A stretch of 32,715 nt of DNA from Euprymna scolopes (GCA_024364805.1 CM044514.1:51417233-51449947); one strand, 5' to 3'; counted from the first letter of the stretch, positions 19,806 to 30,230 are shown. The notes: generated by a model from the letters alone, not told the origin. Numbers and translations: made by a program.

Positions 19806-22244
19806 TATTTTAGCAACAAAGAATTCAAATTTCAACAAATGCAAACTTAGATTTTAATTGAAACTATAATTTTTTAATTTATAATTTTATTTTGATAATT
19901 TGTCAACAAAAAATGTCGATCAATAATATCGATGAATTAATTTTATAGACTGAATTTTAGCCTTAGAATGAATGATGAAACTTATTTCATTATCGAATAT
20001 AAAAATCGAACTTGACTCCACGTGGACTGTTGCCCAATTTAAATCGGAAAACATTTTTTTCCTGTTTCTATTGTTTATCTCTTTTCTCACCGAGGACAAA
20101 CTTAGGCACAACAACATCGGTTTCTAATGTCACGAATTCAAGATAGGGACAACAAAATTAACTGTATCAAAATATTGGACATTTTAAATACTTGTAAATT
20201 CTGTTCAAATTTTAGAACTTCACAAAGTAATATTTTTTTAACTATTAAAAATTAAAATTGCTGACCCATCTGGATTTCATTTTTTTAGTCTATTTTTGAT
20301 TTTAATAATCAGTTAATCTATGTGTTCTATACAGCGTGTTTGGAAAATTAATGGCATAGACTACAGGTCTACATCATATGGCATATTGGAGGGAGTTGGT
20401 AAAATTGTAAATCACTTCACTCATCACCATCAAACAAATGTGAGATTCTATTTTTATTTATTTTTATTTTTTTCCGTTAATCGATAACGTCATTACACTT
20501 AAAAAAAACCGAATGGACAAGAATAACAATTGTTTAAAAGTTGAATCAGTTTCGCATATTAATTTAATGTAAAATAATCGCCTATTTCTTAACCATTTTC
20601 TAGCCAGATTTGGGGGGGGGGCATGCTGAAAAAAGTACTAATAAAATTTACAGAAAGAAAAAAAAAAAAACTTAACCCTGACTTTAAGCCAGTCAAATCT
20701 AAGTTACATTTATGAGGCAAAATTGCTTCTTAATTGTAAATTCTACAATAATTTCATCTTTTCAGTGTGTTTACATGTATCACCCCCCCACACACACACA
20801 CAAAAAGAGAATCTCATTTGAAGAGTTCGAGTCATTTAGATTTTTATCAATTTGTGAGATTTTCAACGATATTTGTCCCATGTCCTTTTTTTTTCCTGTG
20901 CACCACCTATATCCCATATGTAAGTAATGAAAAAGTTGTCAAACATTGGTCCGGAATTACTTGATTTTAGAGTTATAAACTAATTAAATAAATACTAATA
21001 AACATTCTTACCCCCTTCCCCACACGTGGTGTTTCTTTTTCGTCATTTATTTTAAGTTTGAATGACTGATGCAAAGTGACAGGTGGGTTGTGATGCTATA
21101 GAATTAGCTGTGTCAGGAAAAGCTTTTGGACCAAAGATGGCTTTGTAAAAAACATTCGAGACCATTCATTGCCTTTTGTGTGAATATGAAACTTTCAAAC
21201 CTTGCGGCAACTAAGGATAACCTCAGAGGAAGAGATAAAGAATATTCCTCAAATCCATCCATCGTAGATAAGGCAAAGACTATTTCTCATTCAATAGTTT
21301 GGAAAGTGTTATGAGAACAATACTTGTACTTATGGGGAAGTGGTCATTAGTTTTTGGGATATGTTAACGACAGGTTTTTGGGTTTTACTTTATGGTGATT
21401 TGTAAAGAGAGATATTTTGGGGATTAGCCGGATTCAGTGAAATATTTTCAGTGAAAAGGTTTTTAGAGTTTATAATCACATATGAGGAAAACGAGACATT
21501 GTCATACGGTACACAAAACAAAATGAGTTAAGAAGACATATTCACAAGAGATAATTTATATACATTTAAAATGGAAGGTTTTACAGTAAGAGAATATTCT
21601 GAATATTTTTAGAGTTTATGTAAAAAGAAAGGGATTCATTAGCTGAGACATTAGAGGAAGTCTGGATTGATTAAGAGCTGTGAGCTTCAGGGGTCAGGAA
21701 AATTGTAAATTAGAATCCATTGAAAGTTATTTATAAGAGTCAATGTTCATTTGGTCGTGTATAGGTAAAATATTTCAGTCAGAAGGATTAGAAATATTTC
21801 AATGGATAAGGTTTAACAGACAGACTATATAAAATCGATGAGTTGTGTGTTTCTGTGGTGGTTCATGTGAATGGAGAGAGGTGTTGCTAAGAGAAGAGCT
21901 CTACTGGTTTATTAAAGAAAAATTTGGGTAGTTCCCAAAAAGACTCATTTAAAATAAATTCAGAAAGTTTTCTGATTGGTCCAAAGTATATATATATTTT
22001 TTTTTTATAGTACATGTGCAGACAATATGCGTATAAATGCGTTTATGCATTTTGATTTTGTACGTCGCTGTTTAAATATCAATGCTACGTACTCTTATCA
22101 CTTATGTGTACAGGCGTTGTTACATGCAAAAGTTAGGTTCTGAGAGTGGTTCGTTCTAAAAACCAAGCAGTGCTTTAAAAATTCCAACTTTCCTGTTTTT
22201 TAGGAATCAGTTTGCACAATATTAAATAAGCTTCCACAATCATC
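19340..22244. other. Unassigned stretch with AT microsatellite
   Basis: AT-rich. Holds an (AT)n run of about 16 units near 19770-19801, a C-run with (CA)n at about 20783-20804 and G-runs (for example 20612-20621). CAGCGTGTTTGGAAAATTAA at about 20335 looks a little like a mariner-type end, but no partner was found. No gene recognised. Confidence 0.4.
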
Positions 22245-22550
22245 ATGTATGCACAAATAATAATCCACATTCAGTTGTTTCATCATACATATAGCGATTC
22301 GCTCTTAACATCTGGAGAGATTTTTGGTGATATTTTAGACGGATCTCACATTATTCCAAACACATTGATGAGTGAAGCATGTTGCCTTTTGGAAACCGTA
22401 ATTCTTGATGTTGTGGACGATATTTCGCTTGACATTCCTCAGCATCCGTATTCTATGCATATTGATGCTTCCCTTCCATTTTGGTCACATAGATCGCAAG
22501 TATCAACATTTCCCTGGTCAACAAAAAGGCTGGGGAAGGGGTTTTCATAA
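22245..22550 (+). other. Unrecognised 101-codon reading frame
   Basis: An open frame containing SGEIFGDILDGSHIIPN and QHPYSMHIDASLPFWSH. It has a fairly protein-like composition, but I recognise no family and see no splice-site or promoter context. It could be a remnant of a mobile element or a chance frame. Confidence 0.15.
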
Positions 22551-22803
22551 CTTAAACTTTTTTTTTTTCCTTTACTTAAACTGGAATAACTTTTTTTTTT
22601 ATCTAACATTGTTTGCTACGGACTGAGTGGTCTGTTCTTCTGGTTCACTAAGAACAATACTGAGGAAGGTGTCTTTTCAACTTCATGTTTAATACATGTT
22701 ATTCTGTATGCTTACTTAATCAAATTTATGAAAAATAGGTTTATTTTATGACAGTAGTTCTTGAAAATAAAAATTTCAACCATTATGTTGTCAAGAATTT
22801 CTG

Positions 22804-22877
22804 GATCTCATTTGAGATCTTAAATTTTGCTTTGCCTCTAATTGCTTCAAAATTTTTACGGAGAAAAATTTTGAAGC
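22804..22877. repeat. Two adjacent small hairpins
   Basis: GATCTCA-TT-TGAGATC (22804-22819) is a perfect palindrome with a 2-base centre. GCTTCAAAATTTTT (22844-22857) pairs perfectly with AAAAATTTTGAAGC (22864-22877) across a 6-base loop, ACGGAG. Confidence 0.75.
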
Positions 22878-23046
22878 ATAAACTTTGGAGATGCTAAACT
22901 ATCTTGTGAAAAGCTGATGTTTATAATCTTGTTTTTGTCAGCTTTTTTTTGGCAAAACCTACAAATTGAGTTTGATTATTTATGGAGTTTTTAGTCATGA
23001 AGATTATTGCTGTCGTTTAGTAGTAGTACTAGTAGTAATGTTGAAG

Positions 23047-23114
23047 TAACAAGTGTTAAAATTATATAAAGTAGTAGTACTGATACTACTTTGTATAATT
23101 TAAAACTTTTGTTA
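23047..23114. repeat. 30-bp imperfect hairpin, pre-miRNA-sized
   Basis: The left arm, 23047-23076 (TAACAAGTGTTAAAATTATA...), and the right arm, 23084-23114, pair along about 30 bp with four or five mismatches and one bulge, leaving a 7-base loop (GTACTGA). The 68-base length and imperfect stem are of the order of a short pre-miRNA hairpin, but the sequence is AT-rich and may fold by chance or be a mini-element. Confidence 0.6.
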
Positions 23115-23672
23115 GTTCAGCCTTTTCTTTTTTTTTTTCTTTGTTAATGGCTGCGAATGAAGTATGTCTACTCTCCTGAGAGACGAGTAACCTTTACTGA
23201 AACAATTATCTGACAAAGTAAAACTTTCAGCTTATTCAATTAACAAAATCATTTTTCCTGGTGGAAGGTAAATTAAAAACTTTATTTAACTTGAATATTA
23301 GTTTACTCAACCTACGCCCATTTCTTATTTATTTATGTATTTTTTTATATAGGATTTTGAAATTTTATTTCCAAAAGAATATTTCTGATTTTTTTCAAAA
23401 TCAAATACTTTAATTTAATATTTGTAAAACTATTAGTACTAATTAAACTGCTTGATGTATGTTTTCAGGACCCCACATTTTTATTTCAAAAGTTCTGATT
23501 ATTAGTTTAAAAAATTATACTCCAATATAAGATGTAGTTGAACATGGATCTTGACATGGATAAGATATCATTTAGTTGTACCAAGATCTATGCTAGGAAT
23601 TAAATATTGAAATAAACAAAAATCTGTTATAAACAAAGAAAATAAAAAATAGGCTAAAGAACAAAACATATA
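23115..23672. other. Unassigned AT-rich stretch
   Basis: No recognised feature up to the TA duplication at the mariner boundary. Confidence 0.4.
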
Positions 23673-23674
23673 TA

Positions 23675-24383
23675 CAGGGTGGAACGATAAAGTTGTCACC
23701 CTAAAGAAAAAAAACATTACAGCTTTATTTTAAAATTTTCATTGAAAAAAAATCAATTCAGGTAACTTGATTATGTAGTAGAGCTGACATCCAGTCAAAG
23801 TAGTTCAGCGGGTCCAGGTTTGGGGAGAATGGGAGCCAGTGCAAGAAGGGTATAAAGTTGTAGCACTCCTTCTGAAGCTAAGCCTGGTTCTCTTAGGACT
23901 TGAGGGCCGGCGCTGAGTCCTGCTGCCACAGCCACCTGATTGCACAATAGGATCACCACATTCTTCAACACATCCAGGTACACTTTGGTGTTGACTTTCA
24001 AGCCGACTTCGAAGATGTGAGGTGGCATGATGTGACCTCACTTGAAACCATACCAAAGACCAAAATGGTGGCCAGAAACTTGGTTTTCATCACTCTGGAC
24101 ACATCCCTGTTGTTCGTGGCAATCCAGTGAGGCATTTTGAGGATGCTGGCAATGGTCCTATTTTCATAACTTGGATCGATAGAGAGCATGAGTTGTATAG
24201 CGGCACATCTCCGATCTCACTCGTTGAACATTGTCATTTTCAGGCTCTCATTGCTCTTGGGATTTGTATACAACTGGCCAACTAGTAGATAGTTTGCAAC
24301 AAAAAAAAGAAAACCGGTTTTCATCAAAGGGAAATGGAATCATATCGTCTTTTCTAAGGCGATAATTTTATCGTTCCACCCTG
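23675..24383 (-). mobile_element. Internally deleted mariner (Tc1/mariner) transposon
   Basis: Ends CAGGGTGGAACGATAAA (23675 on) and its reverse complement (up to 24383) form inverted repeats of about 24 bp with two differences. Both are flanked by TA (23673-23674 and 24384-24385), the universal target of this superfamily. The transposase remnant lies on the minus strand. At 709 bp it is about half the usual 1.3 kb of a full mariner, so it is a non-autonomous deletion derivative. Confidence 0.92.
23780..24240 (-). pseudogene. Mariner transposase remnant
   Basis: The N-terminal helix-turn-helix start is seen as a short block near 24235 (MTMFNE) and IASILKMP at about 24135-24160. The reading then passes directly to RVMKTKFLATILVFGMVSSE at about 24040-24100, a block that follows the first catalytic Asp in intact enzymes. 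The DNA-binding linker and first catalytic Asp (DEK-type motif) are therefore deleted. Next come MPPHIFEVGLKVNTKVYLDV and, in another frame, WQQDSAPA with the second catalytic Asp near 23920-23945. PFSPNLDPLNYFDW near 23790-23830 matches the PxSPDLNPLDYxxW block. Frame changes and stops occur between these blocks. It cannot make an active enzyme. Confidence 0.88.
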
Positions 24384-24385
24384 TA

Positions 24386-24626
24386 TTTACAAGTTGACAA
24401 TAGTTTTAAAGATGTTTTGTGTGAGAATTGTTTGTACCTGTTTAAAAGTGAACAAAGCATTTTATATATAAAAAAAAATTTTCTACAACATTCTGAAATA
24501 AGTTCAAGTTGATCAGCTTTGTTGGTATATATCTATTCTGTGTGAATAAATCATGTCAAGTGCTTGCTACTTCCTTATGGCAACAATGAGAAAAACCTTT
24601 CATTAAAAAGGAGAAACAAGAATATA
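24386..24626. other. Unassigned spacer between mariner and copia
   Basis: About 240 bp of AT-rich DNA with no recognised feature. Confidence 0.4.
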
Positions 24627-24631
24627 TAAAC

Positions 24632-24802
24632 TGTTGAAAGTCCAAAAACTCATCTTATGATTATCTCCCTTTGATTGTAAAAATCCCACAATCTCCTTTT
24701 TTTTTGTGCCTCAATAAAAATTTGCTCTGTCCACACGTGTTATTTCTTCCTTTGAATTTCAGCTTGTTTATCTTTATTCCACCAAAAATGTACCACTCAA
24801 CA
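24632..24802 (+). repeat. 5' LTR of the copia fossil
   Basis: Starts TGTTGAAAGTCC, ends CCACTCAACA, and contains TCAATAAAAA. It matches the 3' LTR at 27362-27533 along its whole length. Confidence 0.93.
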
Positions 24803-25029
24803 GGTTATGGGTTCAGAAGAGATAATGGAACTCATGGAGCAGGTTTTATTCGACGGAGACAAAACCAAAAATTAAATTTGAGAAATTTAATTTTTAGGCT
24901 ATCTACGCACACTTGGTCTAAAAGACACTATTTTAGGTGAAACCCCTGTTAGAGACGGACATGATAATGAGAGAAATGAAGAAGCCTATGCAGAGCTTGT
25001 ACAATTCCTAGATGATAAAATCCTATCTC

Positions 25030-26145
25030 TGATAATGAGTGAAGCTGCTGATAATGGAAGAAAGCCCTCAGAAATGTTGGACAGTGAATGATGCCTTAAT
25101 CATCACGGTGATGTTAAAAGGATTACCCAGCCAGTTCAACCCTTTTTCTATTTATGTAACCCACAGCAACAAAGAACTAATGTTCTCGGAATTTAAAACC
25201 AAGCTTCACAGCTTTGAAGAAACACTAAGGCACAGACCAGTCTAGCAGTTACGACGTCATGAAATTGACTTCTTTTTCGAGAACTACTATAAGAAACAAC
25301 AGCCATGACGAGCGAGACACCTCGTGTTTCATATGAGGTGGGAAGGGACATATATCCAAAGACTGTCCAGATGACAAACGTGGTATAACTACCATAAAAG
25401 CACTACTCACTTGCCGCTATAAACGTTGGGATACTACGAAAAAGGTAGTGGATATTGAAAAAAAATAGACTCGCATTCAAAATAAAGGTCTACTACATAT
25501 GAAAAGCGATATCACCCATGGGCAGTCGATGCAGGGACTACTTCCCACATCATTAGAGACAAAGAAATTTTAACATTTCGACTCCACATTCCAGTTAGAA
25601 AGCCACTATATGGAGTTAGTGGACCGAACGAAAACTAGCGTTAAAGAGGAGACACCAAAATACGCCTACTAGACCAAAATGGAGACTGTCACAGTTAGTC
25701 TAAAAATGGTGTTACTGATACCCTCCTATCCATAGGACATATTTTCCGTTAAAAACGGTAACCAAAAACAGCAATGATTGTTTTTAAACAAAGTAAAAAT
25801 GTACTCAAACGTACGAAATTTAATATGTATGTACACAAAAAACTATACTACTTAATGACTGCGAAAGATGAAATTACTGAAGACAATTGCCATCAATGCT
25901 ACGATGTCCACACGTGGCATAAAATACTCAGTCATTGTAACTATGACGACGTAGCAAAACTGCCCACTGTAGTTCATGGGACAAAAAATAAAAAATGGAC
26001 ATCAGCAACAGAAACTATGATATCTGCCTTCAAGGAAAATTCCCCCAAAGTAGAAATAAACACTCCAACGAACGGGCAACTAGTATATTACATTTAGTGC
26101 ACTCGGACTTAGCTGGTCCCATAAGACCCAACAGGTTTAAACAAA
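25030..26145 (+). pseudogene. Copia gag, protease and integrase-start remnants
   Basis: VMLKGLPSQFNPF and FSEFKTKLHSFEE (about 25100-25220) match the UBN2 gag fold of copia elements. DAGTTSHIIRDKE (about 25530-25570) matches the copia protease start. HTWHKILSHCNYDDVAKLP (about 25905-25965) is the GAG-pre-integrase block with its H...H pair. LVHSDLAGPI (about 26095-26125) is the entry to the integrase core. The order PR then IN before RNase H identifies Ty1/copia. It is a fossil with several interruptions. Confidence 0.88.
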
Positions 26146-26910
26146 ACATCACCAGAAAGTCCAAAAAGTTCACCAAAAGTACCAGCCATACTTTTAGATT
26201 CAAACAAGGCTGCAATTGAGTCGGCAACCCCAAAAAGTAAAAGTTGTTTGCCATCTCCTAAGAGTTCAACAACTTCTAAATCTCTAACACAACCTAAGTC
26301 CACATCGATCATGATAAATGGCAATGAGGCTTCAAAAGATTTGAATTCTCTTAATTCCAAAAATTCTGATCCCGTGAAGGTCCCACCAACTTTACAACTT
26401 TGATTGTTGTCACCAAGTGCCTCACTGCAAAAATCTCAGATTTGCCGAAGATCAATTTCAAAACTTTGACTCCGATTGTATCAAAGAAGAAAAGAATGTC
26501 TCCATAAAACTGATGAAAATGTACTAAAAGAAAATCTGTTACTGTCTACAGGAAAATCAAATAAAACTCCAAATTCTGTCCGTGACTTGTCTGTTAAAGA
26601 GTCCGCAATCTGAAAGCCTAAAAAGTGCTGAACTCATTGGCAAGGCCTTGGTGTCTATGCTTAATGCTAAGTTTTACAGCCTAGCAATTTAATGGAGAAA
26701 CTGAAGACATGTTGATGAGACCTGTTAAAACAACTCGTCTCCATGGCGGAGAAGTTTACCCAGTGGATGCACACTTTTAAGTGAATTGAGTACATTGGAT
26801 AGTAGGAAGAAAATAGTCTCCAGTCAAAATTTCACAAAAGAACGCAGAGTGGATCAACTACTCCCAGTTCAGCAAAGTTAAATCGAAATCAGCTCATTGA
26901 AAATAACTGC
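26146..26910 (+). other. Host-like coding segment inside the copia element
   Basis: From about 26146 the copia match stops and 85 codons stay open without a start codon (26146-26400). They are rich in Ser, Pro and Lys, for example SPESPKSSPKVP, SCLPSPKSSTTSKS and NGNEASKDLNSLNSKNS. Further protein-like stretches follow to about 26910 in more than one frame, such as KISDLPKINFKTLTPIVSKK, STGKSNKTPNSVRDLSVKES and STLDSRKKIVSSQNFTKE. None resembles copia integrase or RT. Copia RNase H resumes right after, at VALFTCEAEYLALA. The composition recalls disordered parts of nuclear proteins. My reading is a host mRNA fragment captured by template switching; an unusual copia linker region is the main alternative. 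The gene of origin is not recognised. Confidence 0.5.
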
Positions 26911-27245
26911 ACCCTTTCAAATCGAAAAGACGACCCACAGTAGCGTTATTCACATGTGAAGCTGAATATTTGGCATTAGCAAAGACTACTCAAGAAGGTA
27001 TGTACCTCACACAACTACTTAGAGAAATGGACCCATATCCCCCCCCCCTTTAAGATATTTGAGGGCAATCAAAGTTCCATTGCACTTTCCAGGAATCCTG
27101 TGCACTGACAAAAATGCAAACACATAGATATAAAATATCATTTTATCAAGGACACCCTAAACAATGATAACATGGAAATCATCTTATTGCCCTACAAGAC
27201 ATGCTTGCAGACATTATGACCAAACCCCCAACTCGAGCAAAACTA
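26911..27245 (+). pseudogene. Copia RNase H remnant
   Basis: VALFTCEAEYLALAKTTQEG (about 26940-27000) and YLTQLLREM match the copia RNase H block with its Glu. NQSSIALSRNP (about 27070-27105) matches the DNQSxIxLxxNP block. KYHFIKDTL (about 27135-27160) and PYKTCLQT (about 27190) match the tail before the 3' LTR. It is a fossil. Confidence 0.88.
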
Positions 27246-27361
27246 GAAAAATTCAAAGGACTTTTATTCAGACTTTAGATCCATGAACAAACGATGCTCT
27301 TACACATATTTTATGTATATATATAAATATACGCAATAACATTCTAAGATACAAGTTGGGG

Positions 27362-27533
27362 TGTTGAAAGTTCAATAACTCATGATTCTCCCTTTAATTA
27401 AAAAATCCCACAATCCCCTTTTCTTTGTGCTTGAATAAAAAAATTCTGCTCCCTATCCGTTCACATGTGTTTGTACTTCCTCCTTTGAATTTCATTTCTT
27501 ATCTTTATTCCACCAAAAATGCACTACTCAACA
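27362..27533 (+). repeat. 3' LTR of the copia fossil
   Basis: Starts TGTTGAAAGTTC, ends CTACTCAACA, and is followed by the TAAAC target duplication. An AATAAAA signal lies in its first half. Confidence 0.93.
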
Positions 27534-27538
27534 TAAAC

Positions 27539-27934
27539 AAAAAAAGAACAAAAGTTACTTGCATCAAATTCATTAGTATAGCTAGCAGGTTTCGACTTAT
27601 GTTTTTGAAGCTGGCATCAGCTAAAGATGTCCCTAGCTTCTAATCCCACAAAGAACTCGGCAGCTTGTGGTGTTATAAACAACCTCACTTCTTTAAACAA
27701 AACCATCATATGAAAGTGAGTAGAAAATTGGTTGATAAAACGTTCTTAATGGCACATGTAGCAGTGTACATATCTACTTATGAAGGTAAAGCTTGGCACA
27801 AAGCCAGCTTTCTATGTTGTGAAAATTGAGTATAAGCAATTTGCTTTCCCTTGATTGTGATTTGTGCCTACTTTCTATCCTATCTCTTTCTCTCTCTTGG
27901 TTCATGTGTTGTTGTTGTTTATATATATCCTACA
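27539..27934. other. Unassigned spacer between copia and Penelope elements
   Basis: Contains CTAGCAGGTTTCGACTTATG and GAAGCTGGCATCAGC, which look like the tail of a retroelement but are not enough to name one. A CT-rich run lies at about 27876-27900. No gene recognised. Confidence 0.35.
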
Positions 27935-28027
27935 GAACAACTAAAAAAAAACAAATTAACCATATTATAACAGCAAACAACGCCAAAATCGGAACAATAA
28001 AAATTGATAAAATAATAGGAGACTATA

Positions 28028-29200
28028 AAACCGGCCACATACGGAAAAATCAAATCTCACAAAACAGGATACCCTCTAAGACCCATAATCTCTCAAATCC
28101 CCACCCCAGTATATAATATCACTAAAACAATCAATAACATTATCCAACCTTACATACCTAGTAAATACTGCATAAAATCTACCACCGTCTTCATCGACCT
28201 TTTAAAATTACCCAATCCCCTCCCCCCTCCCCATAAATGCATAACCGCATCCCTGGACGCCGAAAATCTCTTTACTAATGTCCCTATAAATGACACAATT
28301 AAAATAATCATTAATCAAGTATACAACTGCAATACATTACCCCCCCCTCCAGCTATTAAGCCCCAAACTCTTGAAAAGTTACTATTAAAATGCACCACAC
28401 AAGTTCCCTTCACAGACCCTAATGGGAAAATATACATTCAAATAGATGGTGTCTCAATGGGATTACCTCTAGGCCCAACATTCGCAAAATACTATATGAC
28501 TCACCTCGAAAATAAAATCTTCTCTGATCCAAAAAATAAACAGACTATCTATGCTCGATATGTCTACGACATATTAATTGCAGCCGAATCAGTACAAGAT
28601 ATTAAACTCAAACTAAACTTAAACATACTCTGTCCTGAAATTCACCCATGAGCAAACAAATAACAAAATACCATTTCTCGATGTATTAGTAGATTCAAGC
28701 AACTCTATTAAATACACAACTTCAACATACAAAAAACCTACCAACAATAATGCAATACTCTTAAATTACCGTAGTGAATGCCCAGAAAAATATAAAACTG
28801 ACTTATAAAAAATTTGATTCACCACTCATACAATATAGTATAAACCTGACAAATATTTTACAAAGAACTAACAAACATAAAACAAACCCTAATAAACAAT
28901 TTTCCCAGTAAAAGCGTTGATAAGCACATAAAACTCTATTTAAATTCACTCCGCAATAAAAACATAAACCCCAACCCTAACAAAAACAACACGCTCAAAG
29001 TATGATATAAAAACCTAACTACAAAACAAATGATAAAAATAACAAACCTAATTAAAAGATACACCAGACCCACCGACCAAAACAAAAAGATCAAACTAAT
29101 AATATATTATGCTCAATTTAAAATGTCCAGTTTAATAATTAAAAACAATAACAATACTAACACCGCACTAAACCAAACTAATGTAGTGTATGAATTTATT
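28028..29200 (+). pseudogene. Penelope-like reverse transcriptase
   Basis: SLDAENLFTNVPIND (about 28250-28295) carries the first catalytic Asp region. DGVSMGLPLGPTFAKYYMTH (about 28446-28500) is the characteristic block, with PLGP typical of Penelope-like RTs. YARYVYDILIAAESVQDIK (about 28553-28610) covers the YxDD position, where one Asp of the pair reads as Tyr. FTHEQTNNKIPFLDVLVDSS (about 28640-28700) is the next conserved block. Past 28750 come YKKPTNNNA, NYRSECPEKYK and KRYTRPTDQNKK, which belong to the region before the endonuclease. Several frame changes are present. It would have copied element RNA at a nick made by the endonuclease. Confidence 0.87.
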
Positions 29201-30017
29201 TGTCCCCGAACCCACTCTAAAATTTTGGATCAAGTAAAGATTAGATACCCCATAGCAAAAGACAAATACTGGCGAACATTTCAAGTGACCCCGGTTATTC
29301 GACCTTGACATTGCTGTTGGTTGTTTGTAAACATGTCAAATAGCAGACATGGTCGAATGTTTGTGAGCAAGATTTTTTAAAAATATATTTACAAAACTTA
29401 AGATTTAAAAGAAAAAAATACATATTTACAAAATGTTTTCTTTAATATTACAAAACTTTTAAGGATTAAAAAGACTTTTTTCTATTTACACAAACCTTTT
29501 TAATGTAAGTAATAAAATAAACGTATTTAAACAAAATACATTTAAATAAATGGGTGTCTTTCTGAGTGCGTTTTATTACTTACATTAAAAAGTTGTTTTT
29601 TTTAATCCTTAAAAGTTTTGTGAATATTTAATATTAAAAAAAGTTTTGTAAATATGTTTTTTCTTTTCAATCTTAAAAAGTTTTGTAAATATATTTTTTT
29701 TAAAATCTTGCTCGCGAACATTCGACCATGTCTGCTATTTAACGTGTTTACAAACACCAACAGCAATGTCAAAGTCGAACAACTGGTGTCACTTGAAATG
29801 TTCGCCAGTATTCGTCTTCTGCTACAGGGTATCTAATCTTGACTTGATCCAAAAATTCATACAACACATATATAGGCCACACAACAACACTCTCCCGATG
29901 ACTAACCTATCATTTAGCTGACAATAGTGCCATAAAACAACACCTAACATCGCATGATAAAAATCTACACTTGTCTGACATTAGAAATACCTTAACTAAC
30001 AATACTAAAATTTAATA
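29160..30017 (+). pseudogene. GIY-YIG endonuclease domain, split by MITE
   Basis: The segment before 29220 reads NQTNVVYEFICPRTHSK, the usual entry to the GIY-YIG domain of Penelope-like elements. From about 29865 the frame gives TYIGHTTTLSR, with the YIG of the active site, then LTYHLADNSAIKQHLTSHDK and a stop near 30015. The 628-bp MITE and its target duplication separate the two parts exactly. The domain nicks target DNA to prime reverse transcription. Confidence 0.82.
29225..29852. mobile_element. Foldback MITE inserted in the Penelope endonuclease
   Basis: Almost the whole 628 bp is one inverted repeat. The left arm starts TTGGATCAAGTAAAGATTAG, and the reverse complement of the right end starts TTGGATCAAGTCAAGATTAG. 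The arms match at about nine of ten positions over their first 180 bases and continue more loosely into an AT-rich centre near 29525-29575. AAATT flanks it on both sides (29220-29224 and 29853-29857). Each arm also holds a smaller inverted pair, GCGAACATT and AATGTTCGC. No coding. Superfamily unknown: a 5-bp duplication with TTGGATC ends does not match the common families I know. Confidence 0.9.
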
Positions 30018-30227
30018 CCTTAACTGCACACAATGACTAAAATGAAAATAAGCTGTAAAAAAACTACAGCCTCTTTTTTCCAGATCTCGTTTAACACTGG
30101 GACAAATATATTAACAATATTTAATAGCTAAAAAGAAACTAAATAAATAAAATATAAAATAAGAAACTGAAAAGTAAAAAAATAATTCCCCCCCCTTCCC
30201 AACCCTCCTGCACCCACTTTCATAACC

Positions 30228-30230
<3 letters not shown>

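Larger units (their letters stand above)
24632..27533 (+). mobile_element. Ty1/copia LTR retrotransposon fossil with both LTRs
   Basis: Direct repeats of about 171 bp (24632-24802 and 27362-27533), each starting TGTTGAAAG and ending ACTCAACA, bound the element. The 5-bp duplication TAAAC flanks it exactly (24627-24631 and 27534-27538). Just inside the 5' LTR, GGTTATGGGTTCAGA resembles the copia-type primer site for an internal region of initiator tRNA-Met. Just before the 3' LTR is a short GTTGGGG tract. Inside are a UBN2-type gag part (about 25030-25240), a zinc-knuckle-like block (about 25320-25380), a protease-like block (about 25520-25570), GAG-pre-integrase (about 25850-25980) and the start of integrase (about 26090-26145). 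RNase H (about 26910-27240) closes the internal part. Most of integrase and all recognisable RT are missing. It is broken many times. LTRs differ at roughly 20 positions plus gaps by eye, so it is old. Confidence 0.93.

Noticed and set aside
20331-20360. Possible mariner-type end (CAGCGTGTTTGGAAAATTAA)
   Set aside because: No inverted partner, no clear TA flank pair and no transposase remnant nearby.
26109-26360. 83-codon minus-strand frame inside the copia element
   Set aside because: It is the shadow of the plus-strand Ser/Pro/Lys-rich frame: many Ser and Lys codons read on the reverse give Leu and Glu-like residues.
29236-29255. GATTAGATACCC in both arms of the MITE, like the conserved 16S/12S rRNA block
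   Set aside because: The match is only 12-14 bases, the flanks do not follow rRNA, and it repeats only because the element is an inverted repeat.
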